Source: CAZMMV01 sp964567475 (GTDB lineage: Bacteria; Bacillota; Clostridia; Tissierellales; Tissierellaceae). From it: DNA of 64,000 nucleotides. The notes beneath the pieces are model-generated. The model was given only the letters and a program-made list of their open reading frames with translations, did no database searches and was not told where the DNA came from. The position numbers and the translations under genes were made by a program. The stretch is from NCBI GenBank assembly GCA_964567475.1, contig CAZMMV010000002.1, positions 1 to 64,000 on the forward strand. The letters are read 5' to 3'. Positions 8,409 to 17,198 of the stretch are shown in pieces (positions within the stretch are counted from its first letter, which is position 1; the number at the start of each line of letters is the position of its first letter).

Positions 8409-9707
8409 CTATTGTTCTTGTTGACTTAGTTGTGTGTTTCCTATAGGCATAAGTTTACCAAGTAAAGCCCCAAGTATAGCTGGTACTACCCAGGGTAAAT
8501 CCCATGAAGCTAAAGGTAAATATCCTATTATTTGTGTGGCAAGAGACCACACACCAAACATACTTAATATTTCTAATGTGCTAACAATTAATGTTGCAGA
8601 TATAGCATATCTATAAATATTTTTATTTGCTTCTCCTTTAATTATAATAGTTAAAAGTATCATAACTATCACAACTGGATACATAAATATAAGTATTGGT
8701 TCTGAAAATTTAACTATAGATTCTACACCCTTAACAGACATCAAACCACTAAATACAGTGGTAGCAATTACTATCCACTGATACTTTAACTTTCCCTTTG
8801 AAATACTGCTAAAGTACTGACCTACAGTAGCTACTAAACCTACCGTAGTAGTTAAACAGGCTAATGAAACTACTATTCCTAAACCTATTTCTCCGTATTT
8901 ATGTAAAGAATTATTAGCTATATTCATAATTAAATCTACTTTTTCTATATTTTCAGGAAATAATGAACTTCCCGTTGCACCTAAATATCCTAACCCTCCA
9001 TATACAATAGCTAGTCCAGTTACTGCTACTAGGCCTGCCTTTGTTGTCATCTTTATTTGTTCTTTAGTATCACTATATCCACCTTCTATTAAAGACAATA
9101 TAACCATACTTCCAAATAGTATTGATGCTAATGCATCCATTGTCTGATATCCAGTAATAAATCCCTCTGAAAAAGGTCTAGCTAAATCTGTTGAGTTAGG
9201 AATTCCCATTGGATCAAATATTCCTTTAATTATAATTGCTCCTAATAATATCAATAATACCGGTGTTAATAATTTAGCTATTCTATCCATTACATTACTT
9301 GGTTTTATTACTAAAAATAAACTTATTCCAAAATATATTATAGCAAATAATATAGGACTTATCTTTGGCATAGTAGGTAATATTGCCATTTCATATGCAG
9401 TAGCACCAGTACGAGGAATTGCTAACAATGGTCCTATCGCTAAAACAACTGTTATTCCTAGAAATTTACTAAATAAAGGTGACACTCTCCTACCTAGTTT
9501 GTCAACATCTCCACCAGCTTTAGCACAAGCAATTACTCCCATAAGTGGCAATCCTATTCCTGTAATAAAAAATCCTATCATAGCCCAACTCCAATTGTTT
9601 CCTGCCAATAATCCTAGGAATGGAGGAAATATTAGATTTCCGGCCCCAAAAAACATAGCAAATAAAGCTACGCCTAATACAAATACATCATTCTTCCTTT
9701 TACTCAT
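8409..9707 (-). CDS. brnQ: Branched-chain amino acid:cation symporter (LIVCS family)
   Basis: A 432-aa inner-membrane protein with about 12 helices. It starts KNDVFVLGVALFAMFFGAGNLIFPP, the diagnostic N-terminus of BrnQ carriers that import leucine, isoleucine and valine with Na+ or H+. The length is typical of the family. Two adjacent ATGs exist (9710 and 9707). AGGAGG is 3 and 6 bases away respectively, so I prefer 9707. It is transcribed alone and converges on bioY. In an amino-acid-fermenting anaerobe it would feed branched-chain amino acid use, but no such pathway genes lie next to it. Confidence 0.93.
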   Translation of the reverse strand: MSKRKNDVFVLGVALFAMFFGAGNLIFPPFLGLLAGNNWSWAMIGFFITGIGLPLMGVIACAKAGGDVDKLGRRVSPLFSKFLGITVVLAIGPLLAIPRTGATAYEMAILPTMPKISPILFAIIYFGISLFLVIKPSNVMDRIAKLLTPVLLILLGAIIIKGIFDPMGIPNSTDLARPFSEGFITGYQTMDALASILFGSMVILSLIEGGYSDTKEQIKMTTKAGLVAVTGLAIVYGGLGYLGATGSSLFPENIEKVDLIMNIANNSLHKYGEIGLGIVVSLACLTTTVGLVATVGQYFSSISKGKLKYQWIVIATTVFSGLMSVKGVESIVKFSEPILIFMYPVVIVMILLTIIIKGEANKNIYRYAISATLIVSTLEILSMFGVWSLATQIIGYLPLASWDLPWVVPAILGALLGKLMPIGNTQLSQQEQ

Positions 9708-9806
9708 CATAAGCCTCCTTGTAATTCTTTTTTATCGTATAACATGTTATTATATCACAAATTTGAAATTGTTCAATAGAAATTATCAAACAATTCACTT
9801 ATTTCT

Positions 9807-10796
9807 TTATATATATCCTTCTAATCCTCTTATGGAAACTTCTCCAGAATAAATATTTTCTCTTATACCTTGAAAGTCTACAATGAGTTCCCCTGAATCG
9901 CTAATACCCAATGCCAAACCTCTTCTAGTTTCTTTACCCCTTATTACATTAATTTTTTTGCCTAAGATTGCTGAGTTTTTCCTACATATATCTATAGTAT
10001 TTGACAAATCATCATTATCTATAAAATCTAAATATAATTTCTCCAGTTCATTTAATATATTTGCCATAAGACTCTTTCTATTTATAGTTTTTCCCTCTTC
10101 AATATTAATTGATGTAGCCTTATCTTTTAGTTCTTCTGGTATGTCATTCTTGTTTAGGTTTACATTGATTCCAATACCCATTACTAAATAATCCACCATA
10201 TTTAATTGTCCACTCATCTCCGTAAGTATTCCACAAAGCTTTTTCCCATTTATCAAAATATCATTTGGCCATTTAATTTCTGATTTTATGCCAATCTTTA
10301 ATAAAGCATTATTTACTGCCGCTGCACCTATCAAGGTTGTTTTAGAGGCCTTCATAGGCTCAATGTCAGGTTTAAGTATAATACTCATATATATGCCTTT
10401 GGATTTTGGAGATATCCATTCTCTACCCAGTCTACCCTTTCCTTGACTCTGTTCTTCTGCAACTACGACTGTACCTTCTTTTTTTGTTAAAGCCAAGTCC
10501 ATTGCCTTTTTATTAGTAGAATCTATGGAATCATAATAATATATATTTCTTCCTATTTTAGATGTCTTTAAATCCTTTTTTATTTCTTCATAAGTTAGTA
10601 TATCCGGAGACGAAGTTAGTTTGTATCCTTTTCCAGATACAGACTCTATAATATATCCATCTTCTTTTAAAGCTTTCATATGTTTCCATATACCTGCCCT
10701 AGTCATATTAAATTCATCAGAAAGCTTTTCTCCTGAAATAAATTCATGATTTTCCTTTAGTAAATTAAGTATTTTACTTTTCAAATTATCACCCAT
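9807..10796 (-). CDS. birA: Bifunctional biotin-[acetyl-CoA-carboxylase] ligase/biotin operon repressor
   Basis: A 329-aa protein joining biotin to carrier proteins through biotinyl-5'-AMP and repressing biotin genes. Residues 1-60 form a winged helix (ISGEKLSDEFNMTRAGIWKHMKALKEDG). The catalytic domain follows, with the adenylate-binding loop GKGRLGREW near 118 and KWPNDILINGKKLCG near 180. The HTH makes it the bifunctional type, fitting the operator before bioY at 7753-7786. The ATG at 10796 has no well-spaced ribosome-binding site. A TTG at 10784 preceded by GGTGAT is an alternative start. The upstream fni terminator ends only about 7 bases before the ATG, so expression may depend on read-through. 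Confidence 0.94.
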   Translation of the reverse strand: MGDNLKSKILNLLKENHEFISGEKLSDEFNMTRAGIWKHMKALKEDGYIIESVSGKGYKLTSSPDILTYEEIKKDLKTSKIGRNIYYYDSIDSTNKKAMDLALTKKEGTVVVAEEQSQGKGRLGREWISPKSKGIYMSIILKPDIEPMKASKTTLIGAAAVNNALLKIGIKSEIKWPNDILINGKKLCGILTEMSGQLNMVDYLVMGIGINVNLNKNDIPEELKDKATSINIEEGKTINRKSLMANILNELEKLYLDFIDNDDLSNTIDICRKNSAILGKKINVIRGKETRRGLALGISDSGELIVDFQGIRENIYSGEVSIRGLEGYI

Positions 10797-10802
10797 CCTT
10801 AT

Positions 10803-10834
10803 AAAAAAGCAACAGTATAGTTGCCTACTGTCGC
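10803..10834 (-). terminator. Terminator after fni
   Basis: Nine-bp stem (GCGACAGTA/TACTGTTGC on the minus strand, one G-T pair), 8-base loop, then TTTTTT. It lies between fni and birA and ends a few bases before the birA start. Confidence 0.85.
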
Positions 10835-10838
10835 ATCT

Positions 10839-11852
10839 TTATATTAGTTCTTTAAGTTTTCCAACAACTTTATACTTTGTATTCTTAAGTTCTTCAATAT
10901 TCCTTGTACCAAGTAAAGTCATTATTATTCTAACCTTATATATTGTACTCTCTAGATAATCTTTGGTATTCTCATATCCACCATGAAGTATATAAGATAA
11001 TATCTCTCCAGATATACCAGCTATATCTCCCCCAATAATTAAGGATTTTACAATATCTATACTATCTCTTATACCTCCACTGGCTATTAGATTTAAGTCC
11101 TTTGGCAATTCTCTAGACTTTATCAATGCCAAAGCTGTAGGTATACCCCAATCATATAATTCCGAAAAATCCATATCATTATTTCTAATATTTTCAATTT
11201 CTATAAAATTAGTTCCTCCAGAACCAGATACATCTATATTTCTAACTCCTACATCATATAATTTTGAAGCTACATCTTTAGATATGCCAAAACCAACTTC
11301 CTTAACTATAACTGGCTTGTCTATATTCTTTACAATATTAGCTATATTATTTAAGATTCCTTTGAAATCCTTGTCTCCTTCTAACATAACTGCTTCTTGT
11401 GCAGGATTTAGATGCAATTGTATACCATCTGCCTTTATCATGTCTAAAGCGCATTGAACATCTTCTAATTTAGCCTGGGCATTTAAATTAGCTATGACCA
11501 AACCTTCACTTCCCATAGTTTCTCTAACAATTTTAAAGCTTTCCCTACACTTTTCATCTTCACATAAGGCTATTGTTTGAGAACCTACTGCCATTGGAAT
11601 ATTGAAATCTTTAGCAATAGTTGCCAATTCCTTGTTTATCTCCCAAGCAAAATCTGTACCTCCTGTCATTGCATTAATAATAATAGGAAAATCAATTTTT
11701 TTGCCCAAAAACATAGTTTCAGTGCTTATATCACTTAATCCTAAATCAGGAAGTGCATTATGCTCTATAAATATATCTTCCAATAGGGTATTACCTTTAA
11801 AAGTTGTTCTTAAATAGTTTTCTACATGTTCTTTCTTTCTTGCTTTTCTCAC
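10839..11852 (-). CDS. fni: Type 2 isopentenyl-diphosphate delta-isomerase
   Basis: A 337-aa FMN-dependent enzyme interconverting isopentenyl and dimethylallyl diphosphate for isoprenoid synthesis. It carries the type 2 N-terminus RKARKKEH, NAMTGG near residue 62, MAVGSQ near 90, the QLHLNPAQE segment near 148 with the catalytic Gln, VIVKEVGFG near 187, and SGSGGTNF for FMN phosphate binding. The length fits the family. It is first in a possible two-gene unit with birA, but a strong terminator separates them. A 23-codon reading frame with its own ribosome-binding site precedes it (11939-12010). Confident call. Confidence 0.95.
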   Translation of the reverse strand: MRKARKKEHVENYLRTTFKGNTLLEDIFIEHNALPDLGLSDISTETMFLGKKIDFPIIINAMTGGTDFAWEINKELATIAKDFNIPMAVGSQTIALCEDEKCRESFKIVRETMGSEGLVIANLNAQAKLEDVQCALDMIKADGIQLHLNPAQEAVMLEGDKDFKGILNNIANIVKNIDKPVIVKEVGFGISKDVASKLYDVGVRNIDVSGSGGTNFIEIENIRNNDMDFSELYDWGIPTALALIKSRELPKDLNLIASGGIRDSIDIVKSLIIGGDIAGISGEILSYILHGGYENTKDYLESTIYKVRIIMTLLGTRNIEELKNTKYKVVGKLKELI

Positions 11853-12097
11853 TTTTTCACCCCTATCTATTAATCTAATAAATAGTTTACAAACATATTT
11901 TATTGCTTTTGTTCCGTATATATTATATATCCAATAATCTATTTTTGCAATTTTTTTATCTTTTCCTGCAAAAGTAGCCCTTTTCTATTGAATCTATCTT
12001 TTTTCATCATTATACCCCTTATATATATAAGTATACATAAAATAATACTACATATATGAAGTAATTTCAATTGGTAATATTTTAATTTTTCTCATAA
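11853..12097. other. Intergenic region upstream of fni with leader similar to that of the LCP gene
   Basis: About 245 bases without a long gene. Between about 12005 and 12062 it matches the 5' region of the LCP gene (about 13036-13090). Both contain ATGATGAAAAAA, a ribosome-binding site, AAGTATACAT and ATAATACTACATATAT. A tiny ORF (11939-12010) uses this leader. The remainder, nearest fni, is AT-rich and I see nothing else in it. Confidence 0.5.
11939..12010 (-). CDS. Possible 23-residue leader peptide or gene remnant
   Basis: Starts with two ATG codons 5 to 8 bases after AAGGGG and encodes a Lys-rich peptide (MMKKDRFNRKGLLLQEKIKK, then LQK). The upstream DNA and the MMKK start copy those of the LCP gene about 1 kb away, so it may be the relic of a duplicated LCP gene 5' end or a real small protein. 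I do not recognise it. Confidence 0.3.
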   Translation of the reverse strand: MMKKDRFNRKGLLLQEKIKKLQK

Positions 12098-12123
12098 AAA
12101 AAGAGAGTTAATACTCTCTTTTT
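12098..12123 (-). terminator. Terminator of the LCP gene
   Basis: Eleven-bp stem AAAAAGAGAGT/ACTCTCTTTTT with a 4-base loop and a T-run on the minus strand, overlapping the 3' end of the gene at 12125. Confidence 0.85.
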
Positions 12124-12124
12124 A

Positions 12125-13039
12125 CTAATTTAACATATAATCTTTTAAGTGTTCTTCAACTAATTCTTCAGTTTCAGTTTCATCATATATATAATATGAT
12201 ATACCATTTATCATTTTAGGTTCTCCTGGTATAGTATAAGTGTTCATCTTATCCATATCTATTTTATTAACTGAAGATGCTCCCTTTAATATAGTGGTTA
12301 AGGGAATATTAGTTTCTACGTTCTTATAATATTCTTCTATCAATTTAGGTATTTTAAATATATTTTTCGGTACTAGCGTTTGTTTAACAACTTCTTTCAT
12401 AAAGTATTGTTGAGCCTTAACCCTTCCTAAATCTCCATCAGGATATCTTCTAAACCTTAAAAAGTCATGGGCTTCTTGTCCATATAATCTCTGCATTCCA
12501 GGTTGTAAGTCTATATTAAGTGCAGGCTTTGCATATGGATCTCGATACTTCATCCTTACAGGTACATCTATATCTACTCCATCAATTGACTCTACTATTC
12601 CTTTTACAACTTGATAGTCTACTTTTACATAATGGTCAAGATCAATATTTAAAAATTCTCTTACAGTCCTTATAGATAACTCTGGTCCTCCAAAGGCATG
12701 GGCATGGTTTATCTTGTCCCTCTTACCTTTTATCAATACCCTAGTATCTCTTGGTATGGAAATCAAATCTATATTTCCATCTTTAAAGTTAACTTTAGCA
12801 AGCATCATAGTATCTGTTCTAGTTCCCTTTGATTTAGTTACATCATTTGCGTCTATCCCCATAAGTAAAAACAATAATTCATTTTTATGTTTTGGTTGTT
12901 TTAAATCATCTTGATCTATAACTGTACCATCTGTAGCTATAATGGAATTATTATTTGAAAGTAAAAATTCATCTGCTAAAAAAAATATCAGCCCAAAACA
13001 TATTAAAGATATTAAAAAAGATAAAATAAATTTTTTCAT
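12125..13039 (-). CDS. LCP (LytR-CpsA-Psr) family cell-wall polymer ligase
   Basis: A 304-aa protein with an N-terminal membrane anchor (residues 3-25) and an extracellular LCP domain. LCP enzymes attach undecaprenyl-linked glycopolymers such as teichoic acids to peptidoglycan. Family motifs are present: LLFLLMGIDANDVTKSKGTRTDTMMLAKV near 58, SIPRDTRVLIKGK near 96 (catalytic Arg region), INHAHAFGG near 114, and DFLRFRRYPDGDLGR near 190. Two tandem ATGs are available. The second (13039) is better spaced from AGAGGTG. It is monocistronic with its own terminator. The polymer substrate cannot be told from the sequence. Confidence 0.93.
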   Translation of the reverse strand: MKKFILSFLISLICFGLIFFLADEFLLSNNNSIIATDGTVIDQDDLKQPKHKNELLFLLMGIDANDVTKSKGTRTDTMMLAKVNFKDGNIDLISIPRDTRVLIKGKRDKINHAHAFGGPELSIRTVREFLNIDLDHYVKVDYQVVKGIVESIDGVDIDVPVRMKYRDPYAKPALNIDLQPGMQRLYGQEAHDFLRFRRYPDGDLGRVKAQQYFMKEVVKQTLVPKNIFKIPKLIEEYYKNVETNIPLTTILKGASSVNKIDMDKMNTYTIPGEPKMINGISYYIYDETETEELVEEHLKDYMLN

Positions 13040-13152
13040 CATTACACCTCTGTCATTTAAGTATACATTAAATAATACTACATATATAGTATTATTACAA
13101 TTAAAATGTCAATAAAATTATTTACAATTTGGATACATTTATATAAATAAAA

Positions 13153-13181
13153 AACCAAGAGACATAAAAAGTCCCTCAGTT
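13153..13181 (-). terminator. Terminator of the YjiH gene
   Basis: Eleven-bp stem with several G-T pairs, 7-base loop and a T6 run on the minus strand, just after the stop at 13193. Confidence 0.8.
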
Positions 13182-13192
13182 TTTAAATTAAA

Positions 13193-14551
13193 TCAAAATA
13201 TTATATGTGCAGCTAAAGCGATGATTGGTAATGTTACTAAAGTTCTTTGAATAAATATAATAAATAATTCTCCTACATTTACAGGTATTTTTGACCCTAA
13301 TATAACTGCTCCAACTTCTGATAAATATATGAGCTGTGTAACAGATACTCCAGCTATTACAAATCTAGTTAATTCACTTTCTATACTAGCACCTATTACA
13401 GAAGGTAAAAACATATCGGCAAATCCTATAATCATAGTTTGACTAGCTTCTGCTGCAAAAGGTACTCTTAAAAAATTTAGTATAGGAATAAAAGGCATCC
13501 CTAACCAACTAAAAACAGGTGTAAATTCTGCTAATATGGTAGCAATTGTACCAAAAGCCATAATTACTGGCAAAACTCCTATCCACATTTCAAGAACATT
13601 GTGAACACCACTCTTAACAAATTTAACAAAATCTGTACTTCCCTTTGCTTTTTGAACCGCCTGATCAAGGCCCCAAGTATATGGAGTATATCCTTCAGGT
13701 ACATTTTCCATGCTTTCTCTATCAATTTCTTTTATATAATCATCCTTTTTCCTGGATAATGGTGGAATCCTAGGCACTATAACTGCCGCTATAACTCCTG
13801 CTAACATTATAACTAAATAATAAGGTACAAAATACTGTTCAAGACCCACTTCTCCCAAAACAACTAAGGAAAAAGTAATTGATACCGCAGAAAAGGTAGT
13901 CGCTATAACAGATGCTTCCCTAGTAGAATAATATCCTTCCTCATATTGAGTATTTGTAAGTAATACTCCTATTGTACCATCTCCTAACCAAGATGTTATA
14001 CAATCTATAGATGACCTTCCTGGAAGTTTAAATATTGGTCTCATTATTGGAGTCATCATTGAACCAACAAATTCTAACAAACCAAAATCTAGTAATAAAG
14101 GTAATAAAAATGCTGCAAATAAAAATATTGTTAATAAAGTTGTTAAAAGACCATACAGTAAAAGACCTCCTGTATCTCCATACCAAATCCATTCAGGTCC
14201 TATTTTAAAATAAGTTAAAACAACAAACATCATACCTACCAATCTAACTATAAACCAAAAATTACTTACATCAAATAGACCTTTCAATCCCTTTGATTTT
14301 TCCATAAATCCTGGCTTACTAACCTTATAAATAATAGTAAATATTCCAGTTAATGCAATTAGTATAGTAATAATTGTTGGTAATGTATTTTCTAAAACTC
14401 CTGCTAATAAATCAGATAATATTGCTACTAAAATTGTGTAATCCCCCTGAAATTTTACTGGTACCATAAAAAACAAGATACCTATTAAAGAGGGAATTAT
14501 AAATCTCAAATAATCCTTCATTGAGTATTTACTTTTATTGTTACCCGACAT
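13193..14551 (-). CDS. YjiH family membrane protein (nucleoside-recognition Gate domain)
   Basis: A 452-aa polytopic protein with two Gate-like segments: LLDFGLLEFVGSMMTPIMRPIFKLPGRSSID near residue 145, and EMWIGVLPVIMAFGTIATILAEFTP near 320. It matches the YjiH family, whose members are presumed transporters without an established substrate. Gate domains also occur in the spore proteins SpoIIIAF/SpmA-type and in nucleoside permeases. A cytoplasmic loop near 260-300 is rich in charged residues. The start ATG follows AGGAGGAG. It is monocistronic, between the LCP and lipoprotein genes. Substrate unknown. Confidence 0.85.
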   Translation of the reverse strand: MSGNNKSKYSMKDYLRFIIPSLIGILFFMVPVKFQGDYTILVAILSDLLAGVLENTLPTIITILIALTGIFTIIYKVSKPGFMEKSKGLKGLFDVSNFWFIVRLVGMMFVVLTYFKIGPEWIWYGDTGGLLLYGLLTTLLTIFLFAAFLLPLLLDFGLLEFVGSMMTPIMRPIFKLPGRSSIDCITSWLGDGTIGVLLTNTQYEEGYYSTREASVIATTFSAVSITFSLVVLGEVGLEQYFVPYYLVIMLAGVIAAVIVPRIPPLSRKKDDYIKEIDRESMENVPEGYTPYTWGLDQAVQKAKGSTDFVKFVKSGVHNVLEMWIGVLPVIMAFGTIATILAEFTPVFSWLGMPFIPILNFLRVPFAAEASQTMIIGFADMFLPSVIGASIESELTRFVIAGVSVTQLIYLSEVGAVILGSKIPVNVGELFIIFIQRTLVTLPIIALAAHIIF

Positions 14552-14736
14552 AAGACTCCTCCTCTCAATTTTTAAGTACTTCTAGCTTATTGTACTTATC
14601 TTCCCTTCTGACTTTAATTATATTATTTTCCAGAAAAAGAACTTTGTTTTACAAAGCATATATTAAATAAATCTATTAAGTATTGTATACCTTTTCATTA
14701 ATCTTTTCAAATAATGATGAAAAATAATTAAATAAA

Positions 14737-14760
14737 AAAATACTCCATTTGGAGTATTTT
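14737..14760 (-). terminator. Terminator of the 14761 lipoprotein gene
   Basis: Ten-bp perfect stem AAAATACTCC/GGAGTATTTT with an ATTT loop and a T-run on the minus strand, adjacent to the stop codon. Confidence 0.9.
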
Positions 14761-15729
14761 CTATTTAGCATTTACTAATAAGGTTAATGCTTCTTCTACT
14801 AATAAATCTGCATTATTTAATACATCCTTATCTATTATCTTTTTATTTTTTCCTATTACATTAACATACTTACCTGATATAAATGCTGTTACTGTATCTC
14901 CTGTACTTCCTGTATTTACATAACTGTCCAATACATCCTTTTTGATTTTCCTTGTATCTTTATCATATATCAAGCTATTAGGAAGTCCTGATAAATAAGT
15001 ATTTAATTTGTTTTCATACATTTTTTCTACTTCTTTATGATATTTGCCGCCTGCATATTTTTCAAGATACTCTTCAGTTTTTATTATTAGTTTAACTAAG
15101 TCATCAAAACTTATAACAAGTGCATCATCTGATATGATTACTTGGTTAGAATCCATGGCCTTTAATTTTATATAATCAGCTACTTCTGCTGATACATAGT
15201 CATTATACTTTTTTATATTTTCATAATCAACTATTGGATAATATTTATCTCCTGAAATTTCTAATTTATAATTATCATCTATTAATTCTTTTACTAGTTT
15301 TCTTAATTTTTTATCTTTTATATCTTCTATCTTATCTTCAGGAAAATATTCTTGACTTGATAACTTTACAAGCTTTCCATTGTCTAATTTGGCTAAGCTG
15401 TCCATCGAATCTTCTTTAGATTTCTCTAATTTATCTATTAATCCTGTAATCATTTGATCTGCTTCTATAGATGTAACGTTTTTTATGTTTTTATCTATAA
15501 AGCTTACTAACTCCTTTGTCTCTGCCTTATTTTCTAAAATTTCATTAAATTTATTTACTATTTCTTCACTTGTCTTAGGTTCATCATCATTGTCTTCTTC
15601 ATTACCTTCTACTTCATCCACTGAATCTCCATTGTCAGTAAGTACCTCTCCATCATCTTTTTTACATCCAAAAAGAGTTAAAGATAATACTAATACTAGT
15701 ATAGTAAATAAGTACATAAACTTTTTCAT
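14761..15729 (-). CDS. Predicted lipoprotein of unknown function
   Basis: A 322-aa secreted protein with a lipoprotein signal peptide: MKK start, hydrophobic residues 5-20, and lipobox LFGC with Cys22. An acidic linker (Asp/Glu-rich, about residues 25-52) comes next, then a mostly helical, Lys/Glu-rich domain. No enzymatic motif is visible. It is anchored to the outer face of the membrane. It is a single-gene unit with its own terminator and lies between a YjiH protein and a symporter, neither of which explains its role. I do not recognise the family. Confidence 0.75.
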   Translation of the reverse strand: MKKFMYLFTILVLVLSLTLFGCKKDDGEVLTDNGDSVDEVEGNEEDNDDEPKTSEEIVNKFNEILENKAETKELVSFIDKNIKNVTSIEADQMITGLIDKLEKSKEDSMDSLAKLDNGKLVKLSSQEYFPEDKIEDIKDKKLRKLVKELIDDNYKLEISGDKYYPIVDYENIKKYNDYVSAEVADYIKLKAMDSNQVIISDDALVISFDDLVKLIIKTEEYLEKYAGGKYHKEVEKMYENKLNTYLSGLPNSLIYDKDTRKIKKDVLDSYVNTGSTGDTVTAFISGKYVNVIGKNKKIIDKDVLNNADLLVEEALTLLVNAK

Positions 15730-15829
15730 ATAATAATCCTCCTTTGTATTCTATAAAACACTTATACCCTAATTACAACAAATCACATGCGTTAAATATT
15801 TACAATAATATTACAATCTGCTTTTATAC

Positions 15830-15861
15830 AATAAAAAGGCCTCTAAAGAGACCTTTTTATT
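15830..15861 (-). terminator. Terminator of the lysA-dapF-symporter unit
   Basis: Inverted repeat AAAAAGGTCTC/GAGGCCTTTTT (one G-T pair) with a 4-base loop and a T-run on the minus strand, just before the stop of the symporter gene at 15870. Confidence 0.85.
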
Positions 15862-15869
15862 GCACAGAA

Positions 15870-17135
15870 CTATTCTATAAATTCATTATTTTTAACTTTC
15901 CTAGTTTGTTTCTTAAACCAATCCTTACCCTCTATAGCTCTTGTAACCATCATAGATGCAACAACATCACCTGTTGCATTAACCATAGTTGCAGGTGGAT
16001 CTACTAAAAATCCTATAGTAGCTACTATAGGGAAAGCTTCTGGTGGAAAGCCGTATATAGTTACAATCAGCATTTCTCCAATTAATCCTCCTCCAGGTAC
16101 TCCAGACATAACAACCCCACCTAGAATTGCAATGAAGAATGCTGTTACATATGTGCCTATACCTGAAAACTCCTGTCCAAACACACCAAATAAGAATGCT
16201 ATTTTTAATATACTAGATAATGCAGTACCATCCATGTGCATAGTAGCACCTATGGGTAGTACGATTTCTCTAATATCTTTAGGTACTCCTGTTCGTCTTG
16301 CAGCTTCTAAATTCACAGGTAAAGATGCTATAGAACTACCTGTAGCTAGAGAAGTAACTGCAGGACTTAAAATATATTTAAAAAATGTTTTTGTCCCTTC
16401 TTTTCCAGCAGCCCAATAAGAATATATTGAAAATGCTACAAAGAAATATATAATACATAATGGATAATAAACAATCATAGATCTTAGATATGAACCTAAA
16501 AGCTGAGGCCCATATTCAGCAACTAAAGTCGCAAAATAAGCACCTAATCCTATTGGTGCATATAGCATAATAATGCTAACCATTTTCATCATTACTTTGT
16601 TAAGAGAGTCTAATGCATTTGCTATCTTATTATTTTTATCACTAGTTAAACTTACACACAATCCAAATAAAATAGAAAATATTATTAAAGGCAGCATATG
16701 CTCCTTGGAAAGTAGCTTTGGAAAATCATCAACAGTAAAAGCATCTACTATAGCTGTCCCAAGATCAATTTCCTCAAGTACTCCAGCTTCCATAACTATA
16801 TTTATTCCTTGAGCAGGTGGAAATATCTTTACTGCAATAATAATCACAATAGCAGCTATGCCTCCTGTAATAAAGAATATTAAGAACATACTTCCTAATA
16901 TTTTACCTAATCTCTTCATATTAAGCATATTACCTACTGCACTACTAATACTTAAAAATACTAAAGGTGTAACTGCTGCAAACATAAGGTTAATAAATAA
17001 TTCTCCTAAAGGTGCTACTACCTTAGCTTTTTCACCAAAAATCAAGCCCGCAATAGAACCAATAATAATACCTGCTAAAAGAATTATCGGGAAACGATAA
17101 TTTTTCCATAAAGAATTCTTTTTAATAGTTGTCAT
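15870..17135 (-). CDS. Dicarboxylate/amino acid:cation symporter (DAACS family)
   Basis: A 421-aa transporter of the glutamate/aspartate/serine type. It has the serine-rich re-entrant loop ATGSSIASLPVNLEAA near residue 262, IGATMHMDGTALSS near 295, and MVNATGDVVASMMV in the last substrate-binding helix. Such proteins import acidic amino acids, C4-dicarboxylates or Ser/Thr with Na+ or H+. It lies 63 bases downstream of dapF with no terminator between. It is probably co-transcribed with lysA-dapF from the sigma-54 promoter at 19514, suggesting uptake or exchange of a product of that pathway such as glutamate or an amino dicarboxylate (inference). The start has GGAGG upstream. Confidence 0.92.
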   Translation of the reverse strand: MTTIKKNSLWKNYRFPIILLAGIIIGSIAGLIFGEKAKVVAPLGELFINLMFAAVTPLVFLSISSAVGNMLNMKRLGKILGSMFLIFFITGGIAAIVIIIAVKIFPPAQGINIVMEAGVLEEIDLGTAIVDAFTVDDFPKLLSKEHMLPLIIFSILFGLCVSLTSDKNNKIANALDSLNKVMMKMVSIIMLYAPIGLGAYFATLVAEYGPQLLGSYLRSMIVYYPLCIIYFFVAFSIYSYWAAGKEGTKTFFKYILSPAVTSLATGSSIASLPVNLEAARRTGVPKDIREIVLPIGATMHMDGTALSSILKIAFLFGVFGQEFSGIGTYVTAFFIAILGGVVMSGVPGGGLIGEMLIVTIYGFPPEAFPIVATIGFLVDPPATMVNATGDVVASMMVTRAIEGKDWFKKQTRKVKNNEFIE

Positions 17136-17198
17136 TCTTATTCCTCCATTTCATTTTGGTATACAATATTTTTTGCTAGGATTCATTACATAATAAAC

